The notes under the pieces are model-generated. The model saw nothing but the letters and a program-made list of their open reading frames with translations, was not told the origin of the DNA and did no database searches. A DNA stretch of 5,233 bases from Streptomyces lilacinus. Its GTDB lineage: Bacteria > Actinomycetota > Actinomycetes > Streptomycetales > Streptomycetaceae. The stretch lies in assembly GCA_000715685.1 (NCBI GenBank), contig KL569387.1, positions 21,444-26,676 on the forward strand, given 5' to 3'. Shown piece by piece: positions 1 through 5,219 of the stretch; position 1 is the stretch's first letter; each line of letters opens with the position of its first letter. A program made the translations under genes and the position numbers.

Positions 1-37
1 CCGCCGCCACGACGGCACGCCGAAGGTTGGTGTTCAT
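1..37 (-). CDS. N-terminus of a thiamine-riboswitch-controlled protein, probably a thiamine ABC transporter substrate-binding protein (partial)
   Basis: Only the first 12 codons are present, reading MNTNLRRAVVAA, and the gene continues past the left edge. The ATG (37-35) lies 11 nt after AGGGAG (49-54), which is the 3' end of a TPP aptamer, so the gene is almost certainly thiamine-related. Two arginines followed by a run of small hydrophobic residues look like the n-region and the start of the h-region of a secretion or lipoprotein signal peptide. Among thiamine-regulated proteins this fits a periplasmic-type substrate-binding lipoprotein of a thiamine or thiamine-precursor ABC importer better than a cytoplasmic Thi enzyme. 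The start and the thiamine link are well supported. The exact product is inference from context, since no domain is visible. Confidence 0.6.
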   Translation of the reverse strand, partial: MNTNLRRAVVAA

Positions 38-46
38 GGTGGTGCT

Positions 47-133
47 GACTCCCTACGCCGGTATGACCCGGATCAGGTCCGAGGGTCTGCGGGCCGTGCC
101 GCACTCTCAGCGCCCTGGGCGCTCCCCTGTCGG
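47..133 (-). promoter_or_regulatory. TPP riboswitch (THI element)
   Basis: Read on the minus strand, all hallmark blocks of the thiamine pyrophosphate aptamer are present in order. They are GGGGAGC (127-121), a 6-bp P2 helix AGCGCC/GGCGCT (123-118 with 114-109), CTGAGAG (110-104), a 5-bp P3 helix TGCGG/CCGCA (103-99 with 92-88), CCTGAT (77-72), a P5 hairpin CCGG-GTCATA-CCGG, and the terminal GCGTAGGGA. A short closing P1 (GAC 131-129 with GTC 49-47) brackets it. In this family TPP binding organises P2 and P4, stabilises P1 and switches the downstream gene off. No terminator hairpin lies between aptamer and start codon, and the Shine-Dalgarno sits inside the 3' strand. Control should therefore be translational. 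Confidence 0.95.
49..54 (-). promoter_or_regulatory. Ribosome binding site embedded in the TPP aptamer
   Basis: AGGGAG is the only Shine-Dalgarno-like sequence before the ATG at 37, with an 11-nt spacer. It is simultaneously the last conserved block of the aptamer (GTAGGGA) and overlaps the P1 strand at position 49. Ligand-bound folding should therefore block the ribosome directly, with no separate anti-Shine-Dalgarno stem. Confidence 0.75.
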
Positions 134-141
134 ATTGTTCA

Positions 142-147
142 TTTGTA
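142..147 (-). promoter_or_regulatory. Possible -10 element for the riboswitch transcript
   Basis: TACAAA lies in the most AT-rich stretch of this gap, 8 nt before the first riboswitch base. Initiation about 7 nt downstream (around 135-136) would begin the transcript just before the aptamer. No good -35 hexamer is visible at 16-19 nt spacing, so support is positional only. Confidence 0.25.
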
Positions 148-150
148 CGA

Positions 151-172
151 GGTACTGCAGGTGGACAGTACC
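151..172 (-). terminator. Stem-loop after rlmN, possible terminator
   Basis: A perfect 7-bp inverted repeat, GGTACTG with CAGTACC, closes an 8-nt loop and starts 10 nt after the rlmN stop codon. No U-tract follows. Weak or U-less hairpins often serve as 3' ends in high-GC actinobacteria, so a role in ending the rlmN message is plausible. The stem is only moderately stable. Confidence 0.4.
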
Positions 173-182
173 AGCGGCCGGC

Positions 183-1292
183 TCAGCGCTCGGCGGCGGC
201 CAGCTGGCCGCAGGCCCCGTCGATCTCCTGACCGCGGGTGTCGCGGACGGTGACGGGCACGCCGTGCGCGGCGATCGCCTGGACGAACGCGCGCTCGTCC
301 TCCGGGCGGGAGGCGGTCCACTTCGAGCCCGGGGTGGGGTTGAGCGGGATCAGGTTGACGTGGACCCGCTTGCCCTTGAGGAGGCGGCCCAGGAGGTCGC
401 CGCGCCACGCCTGGTCGTTGATGTCCCGGATGAGGGCGTACTCGATGGAGATCCGGCGCCCGGACTTCTCCGCGTACTCCCAGGCGGCGTCGAGGACCTC
501 GCGGACCTTCCAGCGGGTGTTGACCGGCACGAGGGTGTCGCGCAGCTCGTCGTCCGGCGCGTGCAGCGAGACGGCGAGGCGGCACTTGAAGCCCTCGTCG
601 GCGAAGCGGTGCATCGCCGGGACCAGGCCCACCGTGGAGACCGTGATGCCGCGCTGCGACAGGCCCAGGCCGTCGGGCTCGGGGTCGGTGAGGCGGCGGA
701 TGGCGCCGACGACGCGCTTGTAGTTGGCCAGCGGCTCGCCCATGCCCATGAAGACGATGTTGGACAGGCGCGCGGGACCGCCCGGCACCTCGCCGTCGCG
801 CAGCGCCCGCATGCCGTCGACGATCTGGTGCACGATCTCGGCGGTGGACAGGTTGCGGTCCAGGCCCGCCTGGCCGGTGGCGCAGAACGGGCAGTTCATG
901 CCGCAGCCCGCCTGGGAGCTGATGCACATGGTGACCCGGTCGGGGTAGCGCATCAGCACGGACTCGACGAGCTTGCCGTCGTGCAGGCGCCAGAGGGTCT
1001 TGCGGGTGGTGTCGTCGTCGCAGGAGATGTGCCGCACCACGTTCATCAGGTCCGGCAGCAGCTCGCTCGCGAGCTTCTCGCGGGCCGCGGCCGGGATGTC
1101 CGTCCATGCCGCCGGGTCGTGCGCGTAGCGGGCGAAGTAGTGCTGCGACAGCTGCTTGGCGCGGAACGGCTTCTCGCCGATCGCGGCGACGGCCTCGCGG
1201 CGCTCGGCGGGCGAAAGATCGGCGAGGTGCCGCGGGGGCAGCTTGGCCCCGCGGGGGGCGACGAACGTCAGTTCTCCAGGCGCGGGGGCCAT
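183..1292 (-). CDS. rlmN: Dual-specificity RNA methyltransferase RlmN (23S rRNA A2503 / tRNA A37 C2-methyltransferase)
   Basis: A 369-residue radical SAM enzyme that methylates C2 of adenosine 2503 in 23S rRNA and, in the family, adenosine 37 in some tRNAs. The [4Fe-4S] motif CxxxCxxC is C130, C134 and C137. C123, seven residues before the cluster, matches the family's active-site cysteine, and C361 in the EIDGACGQL tail matches the cysteine that carries the transient methyl. E110 and the GMGEPLAN segment (183-190, SAM-binding region) are also in place, so all catalytic residues appear intact. Length is normal for actinobacterial RlmN. The ATG at 1292 is chosen because GAGGAG (1302-1307) lies 9 nt upstream. 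A GTG two codons earlier would leave only 3 nt. It follows cdsA across a 167-nt gap with a terminator, so it probably has its own promoter, though I could not identify one. It lacks cfr-type context, and RlmN is favoured over Cfr by length, neighbours and tail sequence. Confidence 0.96.
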   Translation of the reverse strand: MAPAPGELTFVAPRGAKLPPRHLADLSPAERREAVAAIGEKPFRAKQLSQHYFARYAHDPAAWTDIPAAAREKLASELLPDLMNVVRHISCDDDTTRKTLWRLHDGKLVESVLMRYPDRVTMCISSQAGCGMNCPFCATGQAGLDRNLSTAEIVHQIVDGMRALRDGEVPGGPARLSNIVFMGMGEPLANYKRVVGAIRRLTDPEPDGLGLSQRGITVSTVGLVPAMHRFADEGFKCRLAVSLHAPDDELRDTLVPVNTRWKVREVLDAAWEYAEKSGRRISIEYALIRDINDQAWRGDLLGRLLKGKRVHVNLIPLNPTPGSKWTASRPEDERAFVQAIAAHGVPVTVRDTRGQEIDGACGQLAAAER

Positions 1293-1328
1293 GAGCACGA
1301 ACTCCTCATTGCGACGATGGCGGATGAT

Positions 1329-1344
1329 CTCCGCAGTCGCGGAG
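1329..1344 (-). repeat. Inverted repeat in the rlmN leader
   Basis: CTCCGC and GCGGAG form a 6-bp stem around a 4-nt GACT loop, about 22 nt upstream of the rlmN Shine-Dalgarno. It could be a leader hairpin or an operator. Function is unknown. Confidence 0.35.
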
Positions 1345-1370
1345 CCAGCGGCAGAACGATGCCGGAACCC

Positions 1371-1380
1371 GGAGATCTCC
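1371..1380. repeat. Perfect 10-bp palindrome in the rlmN upstream region
   Basis: GGAGATCTCC is self-complementary with no spacer, which as DNA suits a dimeric binding protein better than an RNA hairpin. It lies between the cdsA terminator and the rlmN start, where a promoter or operator would be expected. No adjacent convincing -35/-10 pair was found. Confidence 0.25.
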
Positions 1381-1389
1381 CAGGGGCAC

Positions 1390-1405
1390 CCCCGCGGGCG
1401 CGGGG
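1390..1405 (-). repeat. Short GC-rich stem-loop downstream of the cdsA terminator
   Basis: CCCCGC and GCGGGG form a 6-bp all-GC stem with a 4-nt loop, 4 nt past the U-tract of the cdsA terminator. It could reinforce termination or protect the 3' end. Such repeats are common in high-GC DNA, so the functional claim is weak. Confidence 0.35.
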
Positions 1406-1409
1406 CCGG

Positions 1410-1440
1410 AAAAGGGCCCGCCGCGCAGCGACGAGCCCTT
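1410..1440 (-). terminator. Intrinsic terminator after cdsA
   Basis: AAGGGCTCGTCGC pairs with GCGGCGGGCCCTT as a continuous 13-bp stem (two G-U pairs) around a 3-nt TGC loop. The transcript then reads UUUU (1413-1410, the first two Us closing the stem). It begins 19 nt after the cdsA stop. A GC-rich stem followed by Us is the textbook rho-independent form and is the clearest terminator here. It implies that the cdsA transcript largely ends before rlmN. Confidence 0.8.
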
Positions 1441-1459
1441 CCAGGGTACCTGGCCGGAT

Positions 1460-2542
1460 TCAGGCCGAGCCGACGAACGCCACCATGATCAACCACACCA
1501 CGGGCGCGGTCGGCAGGAGCGAGTCCAACCGATCCATGATCCCGCCGTGGCCGGGGAGCAGTGCGCCCATGTCCTTGATGCCCAGGTCGCGCTTGATCAT
1601 CGACTCGCCGAGATCGCCCAGCGTGGCGCTCACGGCGACCGCGAGGCCCAGCAGCAGGCCCTGCCACCACACACCGTCGTCGATCAGGAACTGCATGCAC
1701 ACCGCGCCCGCCGCCATGGCGAAGAGCACCGCGCCGAGCAGACCCTCCCGGGTCTTGCCGGGGCTGATGCGCGGGGCGAGCTTGTGCTTGCCGAACCGCC
1801 ACCCCACCGCGTACGCCCCGGTGTCGCTGACGACGGTGAGGATCAGGAAGGTCAGCACCCGCCAGGCCCCGTCGCCGGCGGCGAGCATCAGCGCCACGAA
1901 GGTGGCGAGGAACGGCACGTAGAACGCCGCGAAGATGCCCGCCGTGACGTCCTTGAGGTAGTCGTCCGGCGTCTCCGTCATCCGCCAGACGAGCACGGCG
2001 AGCGCGGTGAAGGCCATGGCCACCCACGCGCCCTCGGCGCCGCTGACGTAACCGGCCACGGTCATCGCGGCACCGCCGATGGCGAGCGGCACCAGGGGGG
2101 CCCTGATGGCCTTGCGCTCGGCGAGCCGGGAGGTCAGCTCCCACAGCCCGACGACCACGGCGACCACGACGACGCCGAGGAACACGGGCTTGTAGATGAA
2201 GAGGGAGGCGAGGATCACCGCGCCGAGGCCGACACCGACCCCTATCGCGGCACGCAGATCGCGGCCGGCGCTCTTCTTCGCCGCGGCCCCCTGGGGGGCG
2301 GCGGGCTCCTGCGGCCGGATGTCGGGCTCCCCTTCATCGCGGAACAGGGGGCCACCGATGTGAGCGGCCCCCTGGTCACGGTCACGGTCGTCCTGGTCTC
2401 CGCCTGCGTCGGGCACGATGGGCATGGGCCGAGTCTGCGCCGCGGCGCCCGCCTCGTGCAGGGGACCCGCCGGGGCGAGTCCCTGGTCGGTGGACCCCCA
2501 GTATCCGGCGCGCGGCGGGGCTCCCCAGGATGCGTCGTTCAT
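1460..2542 (-). CDS. cdsA: Phosphatidate cytidylyltransferase (CDP-diglyceride synthase)
   Basis: A 360-residue membrane enzyme that makes CDP-diacylglycerol from phosphatidic acid and CTP, the branch point for phosphatidylinositol, phosphatidylglycerol, cardiolipin and phosphatidylethanolamine synthesis. The family signature is complete at residues 314-340, from S314 through K317-R318 and K323-D324 to the ending HGGIMDRLD, with the acidic residues of the metal site present. SDTGAY (239-244) and SPGKTREG (260-267) are further conserved loops. About eight or nine hydrophobic segments follow residue 95. The first 90 or so residues are Pro/Gly/Asp/Gln-rich, look disordered, and make the protein longer than the roughly 285-residue E. 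coli enzyme; this resembles streptomycete CdsA. The ATG overlaps the frr stop (TGATG), with GAGG only 4 nt upstream, so translation is probably coupled to frr. An intrinsic terminator follows. Confidence 0.96.
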   Translation of the reverse strand: MNDASWGAPPRAGYWGSTDQGLAPAGPLHEAGAAAQTRPMPIVPDAGGDQDDRDRDQGAAHIGGPLFRDEGEPDIRPQEPAAPQGAAAKKSAGRDLRAAIGVGVGLGAVILASLFIYKPVFLGVVVVAVVVGLWELTSRLAERKAIRAPLVPLAIGGAAMTVAGYVSGAEGAWVAMAFTALAVLVWRMTETPDDYLKDVTAGIFAAFYVPFLATFVALMLAAGDGAWRVLTFLILTVVSDTGAYAVGWRFGKHKLAPRISPGKTREGLLGAVLFAMAAGAVCMQFLIDDGVWWQGLLLGLAVAVSATLGDLGESMIKRDLGIKDMGALLPGHGGIMDRLDSLLPTAPVVWLIMVAFVGSA

Positions 2543-3099
2543 CAGACCTCGAGCAGCTCGGCTTCCTTGTGCTTGAGCAGCTCGTCCACCTGCGCGACGT
2601 ACTTCGCGGTGGTGTCGTCGAGCTCCTTCTCCGCGCGGCGGACCTCGTCCTCGCCGGACTCCTTGTCCTTGACCAGCTTGTCCAGGGCGTCCTTGGCCTT
2701 GCGGCGGACGGAACGGATCGAGACCTTGGAGTCCTCGGCCTTGGTCTTGGCGACCTTGACGAACTCCCGGCGGCGCTGCTCGGTCAGCTCGGGGAAGTTC
2801 ACCCGGATGATGCTGCCGTCGTTGCTCGGGTTGACGCCGAGGTCCGAGTCGCGGATGGCCTGCTCGATGTTGCGCAGCGCGCTCTTGTCGAACGGCGTGA
2901 TGACGGCCATGCGCGGCTCCGGCACCGAGAACGACGCCAGCTGGTTGATGGGCGTCAGCGCGCCGTAGTAGTCGGCCACGATCTTGTTGAACATCGCGGG
3001 GTGCGCACGCCCGGTGCGGATCGCCGCGAAGTCCTCCTTGGCGACCACAACGGCCTTCTCCATCTTCTCCTCGGCCTCGAGGAGGATCTCTTCGATCAC
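2542..3099 (-). CDS. frr: Ribosome recycling factor
   Basis: A 185-residue RRF that, with EF-G, splits the post-termination ribosome into subunits. Domain I (three-helix bundle) is made of residues 1-29 and about 105-185. Domain II (beta-rich) lies between, containing the conserved RTGRA (28-32) and [10 protein letters not shown] (86-95). R132 in the SIRSVRRKA segment matches the functionally important arginine of E. coli RRF. Two GTG codons sit in tandem at 3102 and 3099. AGGAG (3106-3110) is 3 nt from the first but 6 nt from the second, and starting at 3099 gives the family-typical MIEE and 185 residues, so I chose 3099. The stop codon overlaps the cdsA ATG. The 168-nt gap to pyrH carries two hairpins, suggesting a promoter or readthrough point before frr. 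Confidence 0.97.
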   Translation of the reverse strand: MIEEILLEAEEKMEKAVVVAKEDFAAIRTGRAHPAMFNKIVADYYGALTPINQLASFSVPEPRMAVITPFDKSALRNIEQAIRDSDLGVNPSNDGSIIRVNFPELTEQRRREFVKVAKTKAEDSKVSIRSVRRKAKDALDKLVKDKESGEDEVRRAEKELDDTTAKYVAQVDELLKHKEAELLEV

Positions 3100-3105
3100 C
3101 ACTTG

Positions 3106-3110
3106 CTCCT
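3106..3110 (-). promoter_or_regulatory. Ribosome binding site that decides the frr start
   Basis: AGGAG is followed by CAAGTGGTGATC. The spacing is 3 nt to the first GTG (3102) and 6 nt to the second (3099). Only the latter is a normal distance, so this site sets the N-terminus as MIEE rather than MVIEE. Confidence 0.75.
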
Positions 3111-3190
3111 GGTGTTATCAGTAAGCAGAGCCTCGCCCCTGCGCGCGTCTTCTCCTGCACGGTGTCCGACCGGCAGGCAGTTGTCCATCC

Positions 3191-3217
3191 CCGTGCCGAG
3201 GTCATCCCATGGCACGG
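3191..3217 (-). repeat. Inverted repeat between pyrH and frr
   Basis: CCGTGCC and GGCACGG form a perfect 7-bp stem around a 13-nt loop. It lies 4 nt downstream of the larger post-pyrH hairpin and 74 nt before the frr Shine-Dalgarno. No U-tract follows. It may be a second part of the pyrH 3' end or part of the frr leader. Confidence 0.4.
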
Positions 3218-3221
3218 AGTT

Positions 3222-3257
3222 GCCGTCCGTCATCTTCCGGTGGCCGATGCGGACGGC
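3222..3257 (-). terminator. Stem-loop after pyrH, terminator-like
   Basis: In transcript sense, GCCGTCCGCATC pairs with GATG-A-CGGACGGC: 12 bp with a single bulged A, closing an 11-nt loop, and starting 10 nt after the pyrH stop. The base is GC-rich, but what follows (AACTCCG) has no U run. Position and stability suit a U-less actinobacterial terminator or an RNA-stabilising 3' structure. Confidence 0.55.
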
Positions 3258-3267
3258 TGCGGGCCGG

Positions 3268-4047
3268 TCAGGCCCGCGTGGCCTGGTCGCTCACGAGCGT
3301 GCCGATCTTCTCACCCTTCACCGCACGGGCGATGTTGCCCTCGGCCAGCAGCTCGAAGACGAGGATCGGCAGCTTGTTGTCCATGCACAGGCTGATGGCG
3401 GTGGCGTCGGCGACCTTGAGGCCACGGGCGAGCACCTCGCCGTACTCGAGGGCGTCGAACTTCACGGCGTCGGGGTTCTTCTTGGGGTCGGAGTCGTAGA
3501 CCCCGTCGACGCCGTTCTTGCCCATGAGGATCGCCTCGGCGTGGATCTCGAGGGCGCGCTGGGCGGCGGTGGTGTCGGTGGAGAAGTAGGGCATGCCCAT
3601 GCCGGCGCCGAAGATCACGACGCGGCCCTTCTCCAGGTGGCGCACGGCGCGCAGCGGGATGAACGGCTCGGCGACCTGGCCCATGGTGATACCGGTCTGG
3701 ACCCGGGTCTCGACCCCCTCCTTGGCGAGGAAGTCCTGCAGGGCGAGGCTGTTCATCACCGTGCCGAGCATGCCCATGTAGTCCGAGCGCGCGCGGTCCA
3801 TGCCGCGCTGCTGCAGCTCGGCGCCGCGGAAGAAGTTGCCGCCGCCGATGACCACGGCGATCTCGTAGCCCTCGCGGACCACGGCCGCGATCTCGCGGGC
3901 GATGGCGTGCACGACATCGGGGTCGACACCGAGCCCGCCGCCGCCGGCAAAGGCCTCACCTGACAGTTTCAGCAGGAACCGACGGCGTTTGCCCTGATCG
4001 GCAGTTGTGACGTCGGCGGTCCGTGTGGCGTCCGCACCCTGGTTCAT
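3268..4047 (-). CDS. pyrH: Uridylate kinase (UMP kinase)
   Basis: A 259-residue bacterial UMP kinase of the amino-acid-kinase fold that converts UMP and ATP to UDP and ADP, supplying all UTP and CTP downstream; the active form in the family is a hexamer. Visible motifs are LKLSGEAF (26-33, with K27), [10 protein letters not shown] (66-75), the UMP-binding [12 protein letters not shown] stretch with D89, [17 protein letters not shown] (146-162) and [12 protein letters not shown] (177-188). About 20 extra N-terminal residues compared with E. coli PyrH are polar and probably disordered. The ATG at 4047 is preceded by GAGGAG (4055-4060) at 7 nt. An in-frame ATG at 4068 has no ribosome binding site. 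It lies in the conserved tsf-pyrH-frr order, but a 162-nt gap with a 12-bp hairpin separates it from tsf. The CTP end of this pathway feeds CdsA, encoded two genes on. Confidence 0.97.
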   Translation of the reverse strand: MNQGADATRTADVTTADQGKRRRFLLKLSGEAFAGGGGLGVDPDVVHAIAREIAAVVREGYEIAVVIGGGNFFRGAELQQRGMDRARSDYMGMLGTVMNSLALQDFLAKEGVETRVQTGITMGQVAEPFIPLRAVRHLEKGRVVIFGAGMGMPYFSTDTTAAQRALEIHAEAILMGKNGVDGVYDSDPKKNPDAVKFDALEYGEVLARGLKVADATAISLCMDNKLPILVFELLAEGNIARAVKGEKIGTLVSDQATRA

Positions 4048-4075
4048 TGGAGTTCTCCTCGTGCACATACCAAGA

Positions 4076-4123
4076 AGGCCATTGCCGGATGGATCCTCGC
4101 GGTTCCCTCAGCGGCAATGGCCT
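4076..4123 (-). terminator. 12-bp stem-loop upstream of pyrH, possible attenuator
   Basis: AGGCCATTGCCG and CGGCAATGGCCT are perfectly complementary over 12 bp, closing a 24-nt loop. In transcript sense the stem is followed by UUCUUGG, a weak U-rich tail, and ends 28 nt before the pyrH ATG, leaving the Shine-Dalgarno (4055-4060) free. This fits a partial terminator or attenuator reducing tsf transcripts reaching pyrH. A protein-binding DNA palindrome or a processing site is an alternative. Confidence 0.5.
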
Positions 4124-4166
4124 CCTCGTCACATCAGCGGCCGGCCGGTGGGCGGCCGACTGCGTA

Positions 4167-4182
4167 CGACCCTAGCGGGTCG
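4167..4182 (-). repeat. Small stem-loop beside a tandem 7-bp repeat after tsf
   Basis: CGACCC and GGGTCG pair over 6 bp around a GCTA loop, 27 nt after the tsf stop. The upstream arm lies within two tandem copies of GACCCGC (4175-4188 on the other strand as gcgggtc twice), so the downstream GGGTC could pair with either copy. Functional evidence is weak. Confidence 0.3.
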
Positions 4183-4209
4183 CGGGTCTTTCGCTGCCCT
4201 GCGGACGGC

Positions 4210-5046
4210 TCAGGCGCCGACGCGGATGCGGGCGAAGCGCTTCAGCGTGACGCCGGCCTCGTCCAGGACCTTCTGGACGGTCTTCTTGTTGTCCTTGGCG
4301 AAGGGCTGGTCCAGCAGGACCTGCTCCTTGAAGAAGCCGGTGACGCGACCCTCGACGATCTTCGGCAGGGCGGCCTCGGGCTTGCCCTCCTCGCGCGCGG
4401 TGGCCTCGGCGACGCGGCGCTCGTTCTCCACGACGTCGGCGGGGATGGCGTCACGGGAGAGGAACTTCGGCGCGAAGGCGGCGATGTGCTGCGCGACGTC
4501 CTTGGCGACCTCGGCGTTGGCCTTGTCCAGCTCGACCAGGACACCGACCTGCGGGGGCAGGTCCGCGGCGGTGCGGTGCATGTAGGCGAAGACCTGGCCG
4601 TCGGCGAAGTACGCGAAGCGGTCCACGACGATCTTCTCGCCGAGGGTGGCGTTGGCCTCGTCCACGAACGCCTGGACGGTCTTGCCGGCCTCGATCTCGG
4701 AAGCCATGAGGGCCTCGACGTCGGCCGGGGCGCTCTTGGCGATGTGGGCGGCCAGGGCGTCGGCGACGGTGATGAACTTCTCGCCCTTGGCGACGAAGTC
4801 GGTCTCGCACTTCAGCTCGACGATGACACCGGAGGTGTTGTCGTCGGCGATGAGGGAGGCGACGGCGCCGTTCTCGGTGGTGCGGCTCTCGCGCTTGGCC
4901 ACACCCTTCAGGCCCTTGACGCGGACGATCTCGATGGCCTTCTCGAGGTTGCCCTCGGCCTCGTCGAGCGCCTTCTTGCAGTCCATCATGCCGGCGCCGG
5001 TCTGCTCGCGGAGCTTCTTGACGTCAGCGGCGGTGTAGTTCGCCAT
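4210..5046 (-). CDS. tsf: Translation elongation factor Ts
   Basis: A 278-residue EF-Ts, the guanine nucleotide exchange factor that releases GDP from EF-Tu. The N-terminal UBA-like domain (about 1-50) carries LREQTGAGMMDCKKAL (12-27, EF-Ts signature 1). ELKCETDFVAK (77-87, signature 2) includes D83 and F84, the residues that intrude next to the EF-Tu magnesium/nucleotide site. The core and a short dimerisation/coiled-coil region follow (about 185-235), and the C-terminal module ends KRFARIRVGA. Length is typical of actinobacteria. The ATG at 5046 has AGAAGGA (5054-5060) 7 nt upstream. It lies downstream of rpsB across 173 nt holding three stem-loops, so tsf output is probably set by partial termination or RNA processing after rpsB, or by a separate promoter that I could not identify. 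Confidence 0.98.
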   Translation of the reverse strand: MANYTAADVKKLREQTGAGMMDCKKALDEAEGNLEKAIEIVRVKGLKGVAKRESRTTENGAVASLIADDNTSGVIVELKCETDFVAKGEKFITVADALAAHIAKSAPADVEALMASEIEAGKTVQAFVDEANATLGEKIVVDRFAYFADGQVFAYMHRTAADLPPQVGVLVELDKANAEVAKDVAQHIAAFAPKFLSRDAIPADVVENERRVAEATAREEGKPEAALPKIVEGRVTGFFKEQVLLDQPFAKDNKKTVQKVLDEAGVTLKRFARIRVGA

Positions 5047-5070
5047 CCTTCAATCCTTCTCGTGCACTAC

Positions 5071-5095
5071 GCCGTGCCGGGCCCGTGGCACCGGC
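5071..5095 (-). repeat. Third stem-loop of the rpsB-tsf spacer, next to the tsf ribosome binding site
   Basis: GCCG-TGCC pairs with GGCA-(C)-CGGC, 8 bp with one bulged base, around an 8-nt loop. It ends 10 nt before the tsf Shine-Dalgarno (5054-5060), so it does not mask the site in this fold but could influence ribosome access. Confidence 0.4.
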
Positions 5096-5120
5096 AGGCT
5101 GGTCCGTCTTGAGGTCACCA

Positions 5121-5160
5121 CACCTGTCGGCTCCCGTCCCGCTGACGGGGTCCGACAGTG
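5121..5160 (-). repeat. Nested stem-loop in the rpsB-tsf spacer
   Basis: An outer 7-bp stem (CTGTCGG/CCGACAG, 5124-5130 with 5152-5158), extendable by two pairs past a bulge, encloses an inner 6-bp stem (CCCGTC/GACGGG, 5133-5138 with 5144-5149) with a 5-nt loop. It lies 6 nt downstream in the transcript of the 18-bp hairpin. Two-tier complementarity in so short a span is unlikely to be chance. It may be part of a 3' end structure or a leader element. Confidence 0.5.
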
Positions 5161-5166
5161 GATCCG

Positions 5167-5207
5167 CCGGGCGACGGCGGGGGCTGCTCGCCCCCGCCGT
5201 CGCCCGG
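5167..5207 (-). terminator. 18-bp perfect stem-loop after rpsB (terminator or attenuator)
   Basis: CCGGGCGACGGCGGGGGC and its exact complement form an 18-bp stem with only two A-U pairs and a 5-nt loop, starting 12 nt after the rpsB stop. This is the most stable hairpin in the window. No U-tract follows (CGGATCC), as is common for actinobacterial terminator hairpins. Position suggests partial termination that lets S2 mRNA exceed tsf mRNA, or a 3' stabilising structure left after processing. Confidence 0.7.
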
Positions 5208-5219
5208 TACGGCAGGGCG

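Noticed and set aside
1296..1298. GTG start for rlmN two codons upstream
   Set aside because: The spacing from GAGGAG is only 3 nt, against 9 nt for the chosen ATG.
27..1922. A 631-codon plus-strand open frame, and others of 473, 477 and 331 codons opposite cdsA/frr/pyrH/tsf
   Set aside because: These lie antisense to well-identified genes, have low-complexity compositions typical of high-GC shadow frames, lack family motifs and cross gene boundaries, the terminator and the riboswitch.
1460..2542. Missing dxr and uppS between frr and cdsA as evidence of deletion
   Set aside because: Those genes sit there in E. coli, but direct frr-cdsA adjacency is a normal actinobacterial arrangement, and the TGATG junction is clean.
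3100..3205. A possible leader peptide before frr (open frame from an ATG at 3205, with a CAGGAGAAG-like site nearby)
   Set aside because: The frame has no proper ribosome site before its ATG and simply runs on through frr in another frame. Nothing regulatory is evident in it.
4048..4068. Alternative pyrH start at the in-frame ATG at 4068 (MCTRRTP...)
   Set aside because: It has no Shine-Dalgarno, while the ATG at 4047 has GAGGAG at 7 nt. The added residues overlap that ribosome site.
4169..4174. TAGGGT as a -10 box for a pyrH promoter
   Set aside because: No TTGAC-like -35 occurs 16-19 nt upstream, and the hexamer lies inside a small inverted repeat, so chance is likely.
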